Notes: generated by a model not told the origin, from the sequence alone. A stretch of DNA of 10,502 nucleotides from Beroe ovata (GCA_946803715.1 CAMPET010000011.1:300609-311110), one strand, 5' to 3'. Positions 1-7,716 are shown, counted from the first letter of the stretch. Program-made: numbers and translations.

Positions 1-69
1 CTCTCCTCACCAAGTCGTCTCTCCTCACCATGTCTCCTCTCCTCACCATGTCTCCTCTCCTCAATAAGT
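1..69. repeat. 18-bp minisatellite next to an exon
   Basis: About 3.8 head-to-tail copies of an 18-base pyrimidine-rich unit (consensus CTCTCCTCACCATGTCTC) run from the first base of the window. Copies 2 and 3 are identical, copy 1 differs in its last few bases, and copy 4 decays into AATAAGTT. The array continues off the left edge, so its full length is unknown. It ends about 35 bases before the acceptor of the first exon, and its C/T richness adds to the upstream pyrimidine content. Confidence 0.9.
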
Positions 70-103
70 TACCCCACCTTCACCCCCAATTTTTCTCTTG
101 TAG

Positions 104-196
104 TACTACGTCAAGGCTCGGCATATGGCTCTGAAAGCGTTGGATGTCTCATACGTGATACCTGATATATACGAGACAGTAGCAGTCGACAATCAG
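104..196 (+). CDS. exon 1 of unidentified plus-strand gene (internal exon)
   Basis: A 93-base open block (31 codons, phase 0 at both ends) follows a pyrimidine-rich acceptor (TTTTTCTCTTGTAG) and ends at CAG|GTACTT. It would encode a peptide starting YYVKARHMALKALDVSYVIP and ending ETVAVDNQ. I do not recognise the domain. The composition is mixed, with no obvious membrane segment. Being phase 0, it joins in frame to the next exon candidate at 927. The start of the gene lies left of the window. The support is splice consensus plus frame continuity across the later exons; there is no transcript evidence. An alternative is a spurious open block. Confidence 0.5.
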
Positions 197-926
197 GTAC
201 TTGAATCAGATTGTGATATGGAAATTTGGTTTTTATAGGGTTTGCGAATTTGAGGATGAACTAGGGTTTTTCGAAGCGTTGATTGAGAAGGCAGGCCCTA
301 TATCATTGCTGAAATTCTGGGATATCCCTAATGAATTTTTGGGATGGATGGGCTAAAAAGAGCTGATCTTTCTATCGATTTTGCAAGGGTAGATAATAAT
401 CAATTTTGGGGAATTGTTGTATGAAACCATTACCGCGACCTATCGGATCCAACTTAATCTCTGCCTAAGCGATGTCAGTGACTATTTAAGTGATAACTAT
501 TAACTTTATTTCTCACTTCCCAGGGCCTCCAACGAAGACGACTTTTAAAATCGGTAATTTGAAAATGGAGTCTAGGAAGTGCAATGCCAAAAATAAATAC
601 AATTATAAATTCGGAATAATTAATGTGTCCCTTGATTTGGTGTGCTGTACGTCATGAACTGTATGAAAAATAATCCACAAAAGAACCATGAAAATTTCAA
701 CAAAAAATTGATCAAGAGTTTCAATCATTAATTAATAGCCTATCGATCCCGTTTGCAAGTTGCACCTGAAGATCGAAAAAAAGAATCGTGATACTATAAA
801 TTGATGTAACCGCAGATTTTATGATATACATATGATGTACATAATAATATACATAATAATTCTACATATCATTCGTTACATTACATACCTACATATCAAT
901 GTGTAATGTGTATTCCACTATTCCAG
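197..926 (+). other. inferred intron 1, no gene seen
   Basis: This 730-base AT-rich stretch between exon candidates 1 and 2 begins GTACTT and ends TATTCCAG. The only structure I see is a short AT-rich direct repeat near 838-860, where TACATAATAAT occurs twice 12 bases apart. No long open frame, RNA gene or mobile element is visible. Confidence 0.45.
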
Positions 927-1049
927 ACGCCGCCCACCAAATTCCGATACCCCCGTCCGGCATCACAGCCGCCCAGCCCGGCACAATCACGGAGAAGCAG
1001 CGTTGACATGGATTCTGATGAGGAACACGAGGACAGGGCCATGATAAAC
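927..1049 (+). CDS. exon 2 of unidentified plus-strand gene (Pro/Ser- and acid-rich)
   Basis: A 123-base block (41 codons, phase 0/0) runs from acceptor CACTATTCCAG to the strong donor AAC|GTGAGT. The local base composition shifts from AT-rich to GC-rich exactly at these borders, which supports coding. The peptide has a proline-rich part (TPPTKFRYPRPASQPPSPAQ), then a basic RRSS motif of the basophilic-kinase type, then an acidic run (DSDEEHED). It looks like a disordered, phospho-regulated cytoplasmic segment. I cannot assign a family. Confidence 0.62.
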
Positions 1050-1483
1050 GTGAGTACTGTCCACGTGCAACTGCAGCTCATGATAACACATGACTTGTGG
1101 TTCATAATTCCCCTATTTCACAAGACGCATGTGTCTTACTGTTTTACTGAGAGAATGAAATTTAATCAAAATCTGAGCAGCATTTTCAAAATCAAGCCTT
1201 AAAAGATCAATACCACTTTGAATGCATCCAATTTCGATAATATGCTTGATTTAACGGGCATAAGTCCGTTTGCCACTTTGGCCAGGCGCCGGTCTTATGC
1301 AGGTCTAACGCCGGTCTAACGCCGGTCTAATGCAGGTTTGGCGCCGGTTTTGTGCAGGTTTAACACATTGAGAGAATTCATTGAAAAGAGTTAAATCAAC
1401 ACTCTCAGAAAAAACACTAACAGAAAATTCCCTCGATATAGTATAGTAGTATATACGCAGAATAATCCCCTCTCCCCACACAG
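1050..1483 (+). other. inferred intron 2 with an 11-bp tandem repeat
   Basis: This 434-base intron has a consensus donor (GTGAGT) and a C-rich acceptor (CTCTCCCCACACAG). Apart from the 11-base tandem repeat at 1286-1362, listed separately, nothing is recognisable. Confidence 0.5.
1286..1362. repeat. seven-copy 11-bp minisatellite
   Basis: Seven contiguous 11-base units occupy exactly 77 bases. Two unit types are interspersed: a CGCCGGT type (units 1, 3, 4, 6) and a TGCAGGT type (units 2, 5, 7). Units 3 and 4 are identical (ACGCCGGTCTA). The interspersion suggests that a compound unit was duplicated and then homogenised only in part. The array lies in the inferred intron between exons 2 and 3. 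Confidence 0.9.
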
Positions 1484-1588
1484 GGCATTGCTCGGAGGTT
1501 TGTTGTGGAGGAAGCTGGGAATAACCAGATGCCCCGGGTGAGGGAGAAGTCTCGATCTTTGGGTGACGTCATGGACATGAAACATGCG
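1484..1588 (+). CDS. exon 3 of unidentified plus-strand gene
   Basis: A 105-base block (35 codons, phase 0/0) follows CTCTCCCCACACAG and ends at the consensus donor GCG|GTGAGT. The encoded peptide starts GIARRFVVEEAGNNQMP and continues with a basic, serine-containing stretch (REKSRSLGDVMDM). No membrane segment is visible. It joins exon 2 and exon 4 without interrupting the frame. I do not recognise the family. Good splice signals on both sides and a local GC rise are the main support. Confidence 0.6.
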
Positions 1589-1747
1589 GTGAGTTGGAAA
1601 AGTGTGTGCTCTACCGAGGAATTGCCAATCTGCAGAGCTGCACTGAAAATTATCGAAAATTCTTAGGTCAGGGGTAACAAACGTCAAGAAGTTTCATAAT
1701 TTTGTATTTTTTGTGTTTAAGTTAATTATTCCCTTTATTCGCTATAG

Positions 1748-1817
1748 GTGCTTGGTGAAGCTATGGATACTGTTCGTTCGAAGGGTGCCAAGAAATCGAT
1801 GCTGAAAGAACTTCAAG
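1748..1817 (+). CDS. exon 4 of unidentified plus-strand gene
   Basis: A 70-base block (23 codons plus one base, phase 0 to phase 1) follows the acceptor TTCGCTATAG. Its peptide, VLGEAMDTVRSKGAKKSMLK plus ELQ, is lysine-rich and helical-looking. The donor is AAG|GTTGGC, which matches the consensus only weakly after GT. Ending in phase 1, it fits the next plus-strand acceptor with an open frame, at 8658, where the split codon would be G+CC (Ala). The intervening intron would be about 6.84 kb and would contain the minus-strand acyltransferase genes. The join is inferred. Confidence 0.5.
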
Positions 1818-2233
1818 GTTGGCAAAATAACAATATATATTTCACTCTCACACTCTGTTTGATGAATATCAGTATTGTACAAGTGGGTTAGTCTTACATG
1901 AGAGTAACCGGAATTGAAGCCTTATGAAGACCGGGTTGAAGCTTGCATGAGACGTGCCGTTTAGTACATGATGTATAGCGCCCGAAGGCACTGCAGGGAT
2001 CTTTGCCCAGTCCCTCACTTCCCCCCACAACTTGAGCAGCACAAATGAAATACTCATAGGTAACTCTGTAACTGAATAAGATAAAATTTCTAATTCTACT
2101 GTAATCTGATGTCAAACTCATATGACGCATTGCGAAAATCCTGAAAGTTTCTTTAGATTACTACAGGAACTTTCTAAGTAAAAGGAGCTTTTCTAAGTTT
2201 CTCAGGGTTCTGCAAGTTATGAGTCTTTAAGAG

Positions 2234-2259
2234 ATCATCCAAAGTCTTGGGCTGCTATT
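2234..2259 (-). repeat. 3'-flank segment shared with the paralogue (copy 1)
   Basis: This segment matches 5841-5866 at 24 of 26 positions, in the same orientation and at a similar distance from the stop codon (about 140-165 bases against about 105-130). Weaker similarity continues to the right through a GATC-TCTG-TCCT-like stretch. It indicates that the ancestral duplication included 3' untranslated or flanking sequence as well as the coding region. Confidence 0.75.
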
Positions 2260-2385
2260 TTAGCTTGTGATCGTCTGCTCCTTATAGTCATAGGAAAGTA
2301 CTTCAGGGTCAAAAATTTAAGCTTTTAGATGATTATTTTATCCTTCGACCTTCAATAGAGTTTCGGACTCAGTTTTTAATTAACA

Positions 2386-2392
2386 ACTTACC
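2386..2392 (-). other. splice-donor-like site right after the stop codon
   Basis: Read on the minus strand, the sequence after the TGA stop is ACATCG then GTAAGT. That is an exact match to the animal donor consensus, six bases downstream of the stop. If used, the gene would have an intron in its 3' untranslated region. The paralogue has no donor at the matching place. Use is not shown by the sequence. Confidence 0.4.
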
Positions 2393-2397
2393 GATGT

Positions 2398-3936
2398 TCA
2401 AAGCAAGTTTGCTAGAAGTACAGTTCCAAGATACAGTCCTCCGAGGATGGTGACTGGAAGAAACCCCTTCATCACTTCACCTGGAAGCATGGATCCTTTT
2501 GGTGGAGGCAAACCAAAGAAATACCTGAAAGATCCACTCTTGGTGATTGCATAGGAGAGAATGAAGCACAGCAGAGTGTTGACAATAAGCATGATGGGAT
2601 ATGTTCGTAGATATGGCACCCACAGTGCCCCACAGAACACAATTACAAGAATTTGGATATGTATCACGTAGAAAGGCATGGCCATCATTCGATATTTGGT
2701 ATGCCATTTCTTGGGTTCTGTGATCAGGTTCTTTGCAAAAGCTAGAGATCCCATGAGGAACAGCCACTGGCCCATGCCGTCCGTGAACCCAAGGACAATG
2801 CATCTCAGGATACCATCAGGAAGGAGGTTAGCAAATGCCACACAGATACACAGAACTGTGCCTAGAATGAGACAAGTCCAGGCCCACCATTTACTTTCTT
2901 GTTTTATCTCGTTCTCAGCTGTGGCTGTTGCATAGCCCAACACATATACTACAAGGTGGGAGAAAAAAGGTTTGATCCTGAATTCCCTGATGGTTCCACT
3001 TCCATCATCTAGCATGTCAGAGATATTTTCTAATGGTATAAAGTTTTGGATAGTTTGGACAACCCCCAACAGCAATGCTGGAACCAGGGCGAGTTTGAAT
3101 GGTCCTCCTAAAAACCATTTGACAGATTGTACGAACTCTTGGGGAGTTGAAGCTGGTTTCCCAAGGAAGTTGAGGCAGCAAAAGACTCGGGTAAGGCAGT
3201 TGAATGGTTTGACAGTGCAGCAGCCCTGGGAAGACTCACAGTAGGTGACATAGCCACTAGAGGATTTGTTATGAGCAGGGTGGAAGACCTTGAACCAGAA
3301 TGTAAACATCTGGGCATAGATGAACAGGTAGAGCAGGAACCAGGCTTGTCTGAAGTTCTTTAACGCATTTCTATAGGTTGCCTGTAGCTTCTGAAGATAA
3401 GTTCCCTCGAAGTCATTACTTGGTGAAAAGTATGAGAAGGTCACCAGGATCTGAGTGATGACTGCCAAAAAGAGAGCAGGTGCCAGCAGACGATGAACTC
3501 GCTCTGTTCTAAACTGGGACCCCGATCTTTTGAAGAGAGCTGAGTATGCATTCTGCCCCGATAAGTAGAAAAACATGGGCAAAACCCAGGTGTTCAGGAA
3601 GTGATGGAGGACAAAAGCAACATTCCCCAATGAGGTGATTGTGTAGGGGTCCTCAGGTGTGGCCTCCACGATTTTAGTTAAATTGGGGTATACGGTATAG
3701 TAATGTGCGCCGAATGGATTGTAATATATATTCAAGTGGAAGACGAACACTACATATGTTAGGACTATCATGATAGCATCCACATAGAATTTTCGTCCAG
3801 GTTGGGTCACCTTCAATTCTCCCTTTTCTTGAACAAGGAGGGATGTCTCTTTAGGTTCCTCCACGCGCAGAGTCTTTTCACTCATTGGCTGACTGCTTTC
3901 AGCCGAGCCCGGAGATAAGGGTGCCTTTGCTTCCAT
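2398..3936 (-). CDS. acyltransferase-3 family multi-pass membrane protein (paralogue 1), intronless
   Basis: An uninterrupted 512-codon frame. The start is set at the ATG at 3936 because the open frame upstream has only a TTG, and because MEA at this point aligns with the start of the paralogue at 7508. Residues 1-47 are a hydrophilic, probably disordered N-terminus. About ten or eleven hydrophobic helices follow, from about residue 52 to the end. Family marks are R48/D53/H67 in the first helix (the R...D...H pattern of acyltransferase-3), PMFFYLSGQNAYSALF at 120-135, ERVHRLLAP at 145-153, and the late MPFYVIHIQ motif. Members move acyl groups onto cell-surface, lipid or secreted acceptors; bacterial MdoC and OafA and nematode NRF-6 are relatives. 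The substrate here is unknown. A six-cysteine loop (C233-C254) lies between helices. The gene lies antisense inside the large plus-strand gap. No frame damage is seen, so it is probably functional. Confidence 0.88.
   Translation of the reverse strand: MEAKAPLSPGSAESSQPMSEKTLRVEEPKETSLLVQEKGELKVTQPGRKFYVDAIMIVLTYVVFVFHLNIYYNPFGAHYYTVYPNLTKIVEATPEDPYTITSLGNVAFVLHHFLNTWVLPMFFYLSGQNAYSALFKRSGSQFRTERVHRLLAPALFLAVITQILVTFSYFSPSNDFEGTYLQKLQATYRNALKNFRQAWFLLYLFIYAQMFTFWFKVFHPAHNKSSSGYVTYCESSQGCCTVKPFNCLTRVFCCLNFLGKPASTPQEFVQSVKWFLGGPFKLALVPALLLGVVQTIQNFIPLENISDMLDDGSGTIREFRIKPFFSHLVVYVLGYATATAENEIKQESKWWAWTCLILGTVLCICVAFANLLPDGILRCIVLGFTDGMGQWLFLMGSLAFAKNLITEPKKWHTKYRMMAMPFYVIHIQILVIVFCGALWVPYLRTYPIMLIVNTLLCFILSYAITKSGSFRYFFGLPPPKGSMLPGEVMKGFLPVTILGGLYLGTVLLANLL
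3175..3240 (-). other. six-cysteine loop of paralogue 1
   Basis: Residues 233-254 carry cysteines at 233, 239, 240, 247, 253 and 254, between hydrophobic segments. All six are conserved in the paralogue, which differs at only one residue in this span (L248 is P). Two CC pairs suggest disulphide bonding if the loop is lumenal, or metal or lipid attachment if it is cytoplasmic. The topology cannot be decided from sequence alone. Confidence 0.7.
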
Positions 3937-4248
3937 GTAGCTCCTCTTCCTTATTTCAACGAGCAATTCGATGCAACAATCGTCAATCAGTGTTAAACAG
4001 TTATGTTAAACAAACTTGATTTGAGCGTAATATGTGCCTATGAGATGACCAGAATTGAGAATTGAGACTGATGTTTTAGCTTTACAACAATTGAGCATCA
4101 ATTTTCCGAGCTCTTAACTATTTTGAGGGATTGCTGCTTCTTTGTATTGAGTGTACGGAGTGCAGAACGGGCTGCATGATCCTGACTTAGCCTTGATTCA
4201 GAAACTGCTGTCAATATTTCAATATGATCATGATAGAAGCACTGGAAA

Positions 4249-4272
4249 ACTGATGTAACAACTGATGTAACA
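4249..4272. repeat. perfect 12-bp tandem duplication
   Basis: ACTGATGTAACA occurs twice back to back with no mismatch. It lies about 310-335 bases upstream of the ATG of the 2398-3936 gene, so it could be promoter-proximal. Two copies of 12 bases are also consistent with simple slippage. Confidence 0.75.
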
Positions 4273-4432
4273 ATTAGATGAGTCAGTGAGCCACTTATTG
4301 GATCCTCAAAACAGAAATTGCAATATCAAATGTCTACAGATCAAGGTAGATCTTGAGTTCGTATACCTTAGGAGGCATATCTAATATCTATGCGGATCAA
4401 AATTCCGGGGTTCAAATTATTGGGGGAAAGAT

Positions 4433-4589
4433 GATATGGAGATTTTTCCAAGAAATTCCCAAATTACGTCCCTAAATTTACGTTTTCAATGGAATTCGGG
4501 GATTTTAATGTGGTGGCTAATTTATGTGGTAGGACGAAAGTATGGGGATTTTTGTCGAAAATGCCCTAATTTCGTACCCCATAAATATG
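4433..4589. repeat. imperfect direct repeat of about 45 bp, spaced about 108 bp
   Basis: A segment beginning TATGGAGATTTTT near 4435 and running to about 4480 recurs as TATGGGGATTTTT near 4541 and runs to about 4589. Both copies pass through similar CCC-AATT-CGT-CCC-TAAAT spacing. Alignment by eye shows roughly two-thirds identity or a little more. It may be part of an old diverged repeat family. Confidence 0.45.
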
Positions 4590-5040
4590 TCCTCTAAGGT
4601 ATTCACTGCCTCATTAAAATGTTTCTGGGGAATTTTCAGAAATTACAGGACTTTCGAAAAATCTTGTGAGCTCAGAATAATCCTGAATCTTTACTCTTTA
4701 ATTATGTCTATAGGATGATGTTATAGTCAACATAACATAATCCTGAAATCGCGGTTTTCCACTTCAAGGATCGGCGCAAAAAATAAAAAAGGTATAAACT
4801 GTTAAACAAAAGTAAAAGTAATTGCTGGTTGATAGATATGATGATTGATGACCCCCCCTTGCGTCAATTTGTTCCCGGAAATCGCTGGGTACCTGGTTCA
4901 TATCGCGATTGTTTCACCAGGAATATTCGGAAGCTTGATCTATAATCATAATCATTCTGACCTGCCTATGGCTTTATAGGTAAGTATAATTGCAGGTCCT
5001 GGAGTACCTAAAAGTTTAATGCCGGACTGATTCTAGTTGT

Positions 5041-5079
5041 ATAGTCGATTTCACGTAACATAGTCGATTTTACTGTAAC
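5041..5079. repeat. two-copy tandem repeat of 19-20 bp
   Basis: ATAGTCGATTTCACGTAAC (5041-5059) is followed directly by a copy with one extra base and one or two changes (5060-5079). A shorter GTGTAACATAAT follows, so the decay continues to the right. Confidence 0.75.
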
Positions 5080-5609
5080 AGGTAGGGTGTAACATAATAT
5101 AGGCATGTTTTCACTTCTAATAAAATTGTCTACAATTTGCCAATAGAAAGTACAATTAACAATGAGTGTGGCTATACTCCTATGAATATGACCTATCATG
5201 TCTTCTTATCCTGCGTATTCCTACAATGGATTTATTAATAGTGTATGATTAGCTACTCATATACCAGTTTGACACTTATGCTATCAACATATCATTGTAC
5301 GTTCAATGGCTACCCGATACTATAAATTTGGTACCTACACCACTTTATTGTTCTATTGTACTTGTCAGATTCTTTGTACCTATAATAGTCTTGGATTCCG
5401 AAGCAGAAGTTTGCAAAAACTTTTCGAGAATTATCAGCATAGAGAATAAATCAACTCATTTAATTTACACCATGCAAATCCATATCCAAGGAATGGAAGA
5501 TATGCAGCAGTTCTTTTATAAAAGTTAGGAAAAAGCGTACGAAAGAAATCCTCTTATTTTCTTTATTGCCTTGTGATGCTCAGCCCTGCTGTCACTTAAG
5601 CTGCAAAAG

Positions 5610-5649
5610 GCAAGTTGAGCAGCAGGAGGCTGATATCAGCAAGTTGAGC
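5610..5649. repeat. 11-bp direct repeat around a GC-richer patch
   Basis: GCAAGTTGAGC occurs at 5610-5620 and again at 5639-5649. The 18 bases between them include the palindrome-like CTGATATCAG. The patch of about 5575-5665 is richer in GC than its surroundings. No gene or known element is recognised. Confidence 0.6.
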
Positions 5650-5840
5650 GTCAGCCGCACCAGTGGTTATTGTCTAATATCGACAGGCAAGACATTCTAA
5701 ATGAGTGAATGCATAATCTAAGTTGTCGACCCCCGAGAGATTGAAGGTAACTTGCAACTTTCTATAAGAATCCAGTGAGTTTATTTTATTCAATTTTTCT
5801 ATGTTGATAAAAGTTATAGGTAGGTGCCTACTGTTCGTAA

Positions 5841-5866
5841 ATCATCCAAAGCCTTTGGCTGCTATT
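5841..5866 (-). repeat. 3'-flank segment shared with the paralogue (copy 2)
   Basis: This is the counterpart of 2234-2259 (24 of 26 identical), downstream of the stop of the 5973-7508 gene. It shows that the duplicated unit extends at least about 130 bases past the coding region. Confidence 0.75.
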
Positions 5867-5923
5867 CCTATTTTCAAGATCATCTGTTTCTCAATTTAAA
5901 GTTCTACCCAAACTACAACTCTG

Positions 5924-5929
5924 TTTATT
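5924..5929 (-). terminator. poly(A) signal of paralogue 2
   Basis: On the minus strand this is a canonical AATAAA, about 44 bases after the TGA stop of the acyltransferase gene. That is a plausible place for the cleavage and polyadenylation signal. The hexamer alone is common in AT-rich DNA. Confidence 0.5.
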
Positions 5930-5972
5930 GTCTTATTTCCTCTAAAAGGTTCTAGCCTTTCTTTCGCCATAT

Positions 5973-7508
5973 TCAAAGCAAGTTTGCCAAAAGCACAGTT
6001 CCAAGATACAGTCCTCCGAGGATAGTTACGGGAAGAAACCCCTTCATCACATGACCTGGGAGTATGGATCCTTTTGGTGGAGGCAAACCAAAGAAATACC
6101 TGAGAGATCCACTCTTGGTGATTGCATAGGAGACAATGAAGCACACCATAGTGGTAACAATCAGTGTCATAGGAAATGTTCGTAGATATGGCACCCACAG
6201 TGTCCCACTGCATACCAGTACAAGAATTTGAACATGTATCACGTAGAAAGGCATGGCCATCATTCGATATTTGGCATGCCATTTCTTGGGTTCAGTGATC
6301 AGGCGCTTTGCAAAAGCTAGAGATCCCATGAGGAACAGCCACTGGCCCATACCATCTGTGAACCCAAGGACAATGCATCTCAGGATACCATCAGGAAGGA
6401 GGTTAGCAAATGCCACACAGATACACAGAACTGTGCCTAGAATGAGACAAGTCCAGGTCCACCATTTACTTTCTTGTTTTATCTCGTTCTCAGCTGTGGC
6501 CGTTGCATAGCCCAACACATAGACAGCAAAGTGGCAGAAGAATGGTCTGACCTTTAATAACAAGATAGTTTCATCATCTAGCATGTCAGAAATATTCTCA
6601 AACGGTATGAAGTTGTGGATTGTATGGACCACTCCCAACAGCAATGCTGGAACCAGGGCGAGTTTAAAGGGTCCTCCTAAAAACCATTTGACAGATTGTA
6701 CAAACTCTTGGGGAGTTAAAGCTGGCTTCCCAAGGAAGTTGAGACAGCAAAATACTCGAGTTGGGCAGTTGAATGGTTTGACAGTGCAGCAGCCCTGGGA
6801 AGACTCACAGTAGGTGACATAGCCACTGGAGGATTTGTTATGAGCAGGGTGGAAGACCTTGAACCAGAATGTAAACATCTGGGCGTAGATGAACAAGAAG
6901 AGCAGGAACCAGGCTTGTCGAAAAATCTCTAAAGGATTTCTGTAGTCTGCCTGTAGTTTCTCAAGAAAGGATCCATTGAACTCATAATTTGGTGAAAAGT
7001 AGATGAAGGAAACTGGAATCTGAGTGACGGCCACAAAAAGAGCGGGCACCAACAACCGATGAAGTCTTTCTGATCTGAACTGAGATCCAGTTCTCCTGAA
7101 GAGAGCTGAGTATGCATTCTGTCCTGACAAGAAGAAAAACATGGGCATATCCCAGGTGTTCAGAAAGTGATGGAAGACAAAGGCAATATTTCCCAATGAC
7201 GTGATTGTGAACGGGTCCTCAGGTGTGGCTTTCACAATATAAGTTAGATTGGGATAGGTGGTATAGTAATGTTTGATGTACGGTGTGTATAAAAAAGTCA
7301 AGTGATACAAGTACACTAAATATGTCAGGACTATCATAACAACATCCACATAGACTTTTCGTTCAGGTTGGGTCACCTCCAATTGTCCCTTTTCTTGAAC
7401 AAGGAGGGATGTCTCTTTAAGTTCCTCCACTTTTGCAACTTGAGGTGTTGAATGAGGAGTGGCCGGGGTCTGTTTTTCATCCCAGCCTGGAGAAGCCCCC
7501 GCTTCCAT
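5973..7508 (-). CDS. acyltransferase-3 family multi-pass membrane protein (paralogue 2), intronless
   Basis: An uninterrupted 511-codon frame from ATG at 7508 to TGA at 5973. Its layout matches the 2398-3936 gene: a hydrophilic N-terminus (1-49), then ten or eleven hydrophobic helices. R50, D55 and H69 give the R...D...H pattern in the first helix. PMFFFLSGQNAYSALF matches bacterial MdoC-like acyltransferases closely, followed by ERLHRLLVP. A late MPFYVIHVQ motif is present. The two proteins differ most in the N-terminal tail, the first two loops, the segment after the DMLDD motif (three residues different in spacing across the gene) and the last helices. They are almost identical in residues about 199-290 and 340-420. 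The likely role is acyl transfer at an internal or plasma membrane; the substrate is unknown. On the minus strand TTTTTATCAG lies 7 bases before the ATG, a possible 5'-UTR splice acceptor. The frame is intact and probably functional. Confidence 0.88.
   Translation of the reverse strand: MEAGASPGWDEKQTPATPHSTPQVAKVEELKETSLLVQEKGQLEVTQPERKVYVDVVMIVLTYLVYLYHLTFLYTPYIKHYYTTYPNLTYIVKATPEDPFTITSLGNIAFVFHHFLNTWDMPMFFFLSGQNAYSALFRRTGSQFRSERLHRLLVPALFVAVTQIPVSFIYFSPNYEFNGSFLEKLQADYRNPLEIFRQAWFLLFLFIYAQMFTFWFKVFHPAHNKSSSGYVTYCESSQGCCTVKPFNCPTRVFCCLNFLGKPALTPQEFVQSVKWFLGGPFKLALVPALLLGVVHTIHNFIPFENISDMLDDETILLLKVRPFFCHFAVYVLGYATATAENEIKQESKWWTWTCLILGTVLCICVAFANLLPDGILRCIVLGFTDGMGQWLFLMGSLAFAKRLITEPKKWHAKYRMMAMPFYVIHVQILVLVCSGTLWVPYLRTFPMTLIVTTMVCFIVSYAITKSGSLRYFFGLPPPKGSILPGHVMKGFLPVTILGGLYLGTVLLANLL
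6744..6809 (-). other. six-cysteine loop of paralogue 2
   Basis: Cysteines fall at residues 234, 240, 241, 248, 254 and 255. Spacing is identical to paralogue 1, with one residue different in the loop (proline after the fourth cysteine). I do not recall this as a general feature of bacterial members of the family, so it may be animal-specific. Confidence 0.65.
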
Positions 7509-7716
7509 GTCTAGCCTGATAAAAATTTGAGAAGTACCAAATCTGGAAAATTCAGCTTACGCAATCAGAATATCAAAGATAAATCGAACAAATAAGAGAA
7601 CATTATACATCGTTGCTAGAACATTATACTGGTATTATAGGAAACTGACTTTAAGTTGAGATTTTAGCATGGACTTGGACTTTATATTAATGAGACTTGA
7701 GCACACAGTCTAGACC

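Larger units (their letters stand above)
1818..2397. other. non-coding stretch downstream of the first acyltransferase gene
   Basis: No credible gene is seen. Small open frames here have no splice or homology support. On the minus strand this is the 3' flank of the gene ending at 2398. It holds a perfect donor-like site just after the stop, an ATTAAA poly(A)-like hexamer (TTTAAT on the plus strand, 2375-2380), and a 26-base segment at 2234-2259 shared with the 3' flank of the second acyltransferase gene. Confidence 0.5.
3967..5972. other. 2-kb spacer between the two acyltransferase genes
   Basis: No convincing gene is seen on either strand. Two small open frames near 5008-5199 (minus) and 5295-5528 (plus) lack splice context and have random-looking composition. 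The stretch must hold the promoter of the 2398-3936 gene (right of 3936) and the 3' end of the 5973-7508 gene. It also contains short direct duplications at 4249-4272, 4433-4589, 5041-5079 and 5610-5649. Confidence 0.5.

Noticed and set aside
1391-1687. 98-codon minus-strand open frame
   Set aside because: It overlaps exon 3 on the opposite strand and has no splice context or recognisable motif. The composition looks like an antisense shadow.
3937-3966. Ten-codon upstream extension of the 2398-3936 gene
   Set aside because: The extension starts at TTG, not ATG. The ATG at 3936 aligns with the paralogue start, so the shorter form is preferred.
4400-4430. GGTTCAAATT resembling a tRNA B box
   Set aside because: There is no matching A box at the right distance and no cloverleaf, so neither a tRNA nor a tRNA-derived SINE is supported.
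5008-5199. 63-codon minus-strand open frame
   Set aside because: It spans the 19-20 bp tandem duplication and has random-looking composition. Chance length for AT-rich DNA.
5295-5528. 77-codon plus-strand open frame in the spacer
   Set aside because: It begins at a non-ATG codon, has no acceptor or donor of quality and no recognisable motif, and its AT-rich composition matches the surrounding non-coding DNA.
5896-6282. 128-codon minus-strand frame overlapping paralogue 2
   Set aside because: It is a frame-shifted reading of the conserved C-terminal part of the acyltransferase gene, and a similar shadow exists at 2477-2803 in the other copy. Both follow from the DNA similarity of the genes.
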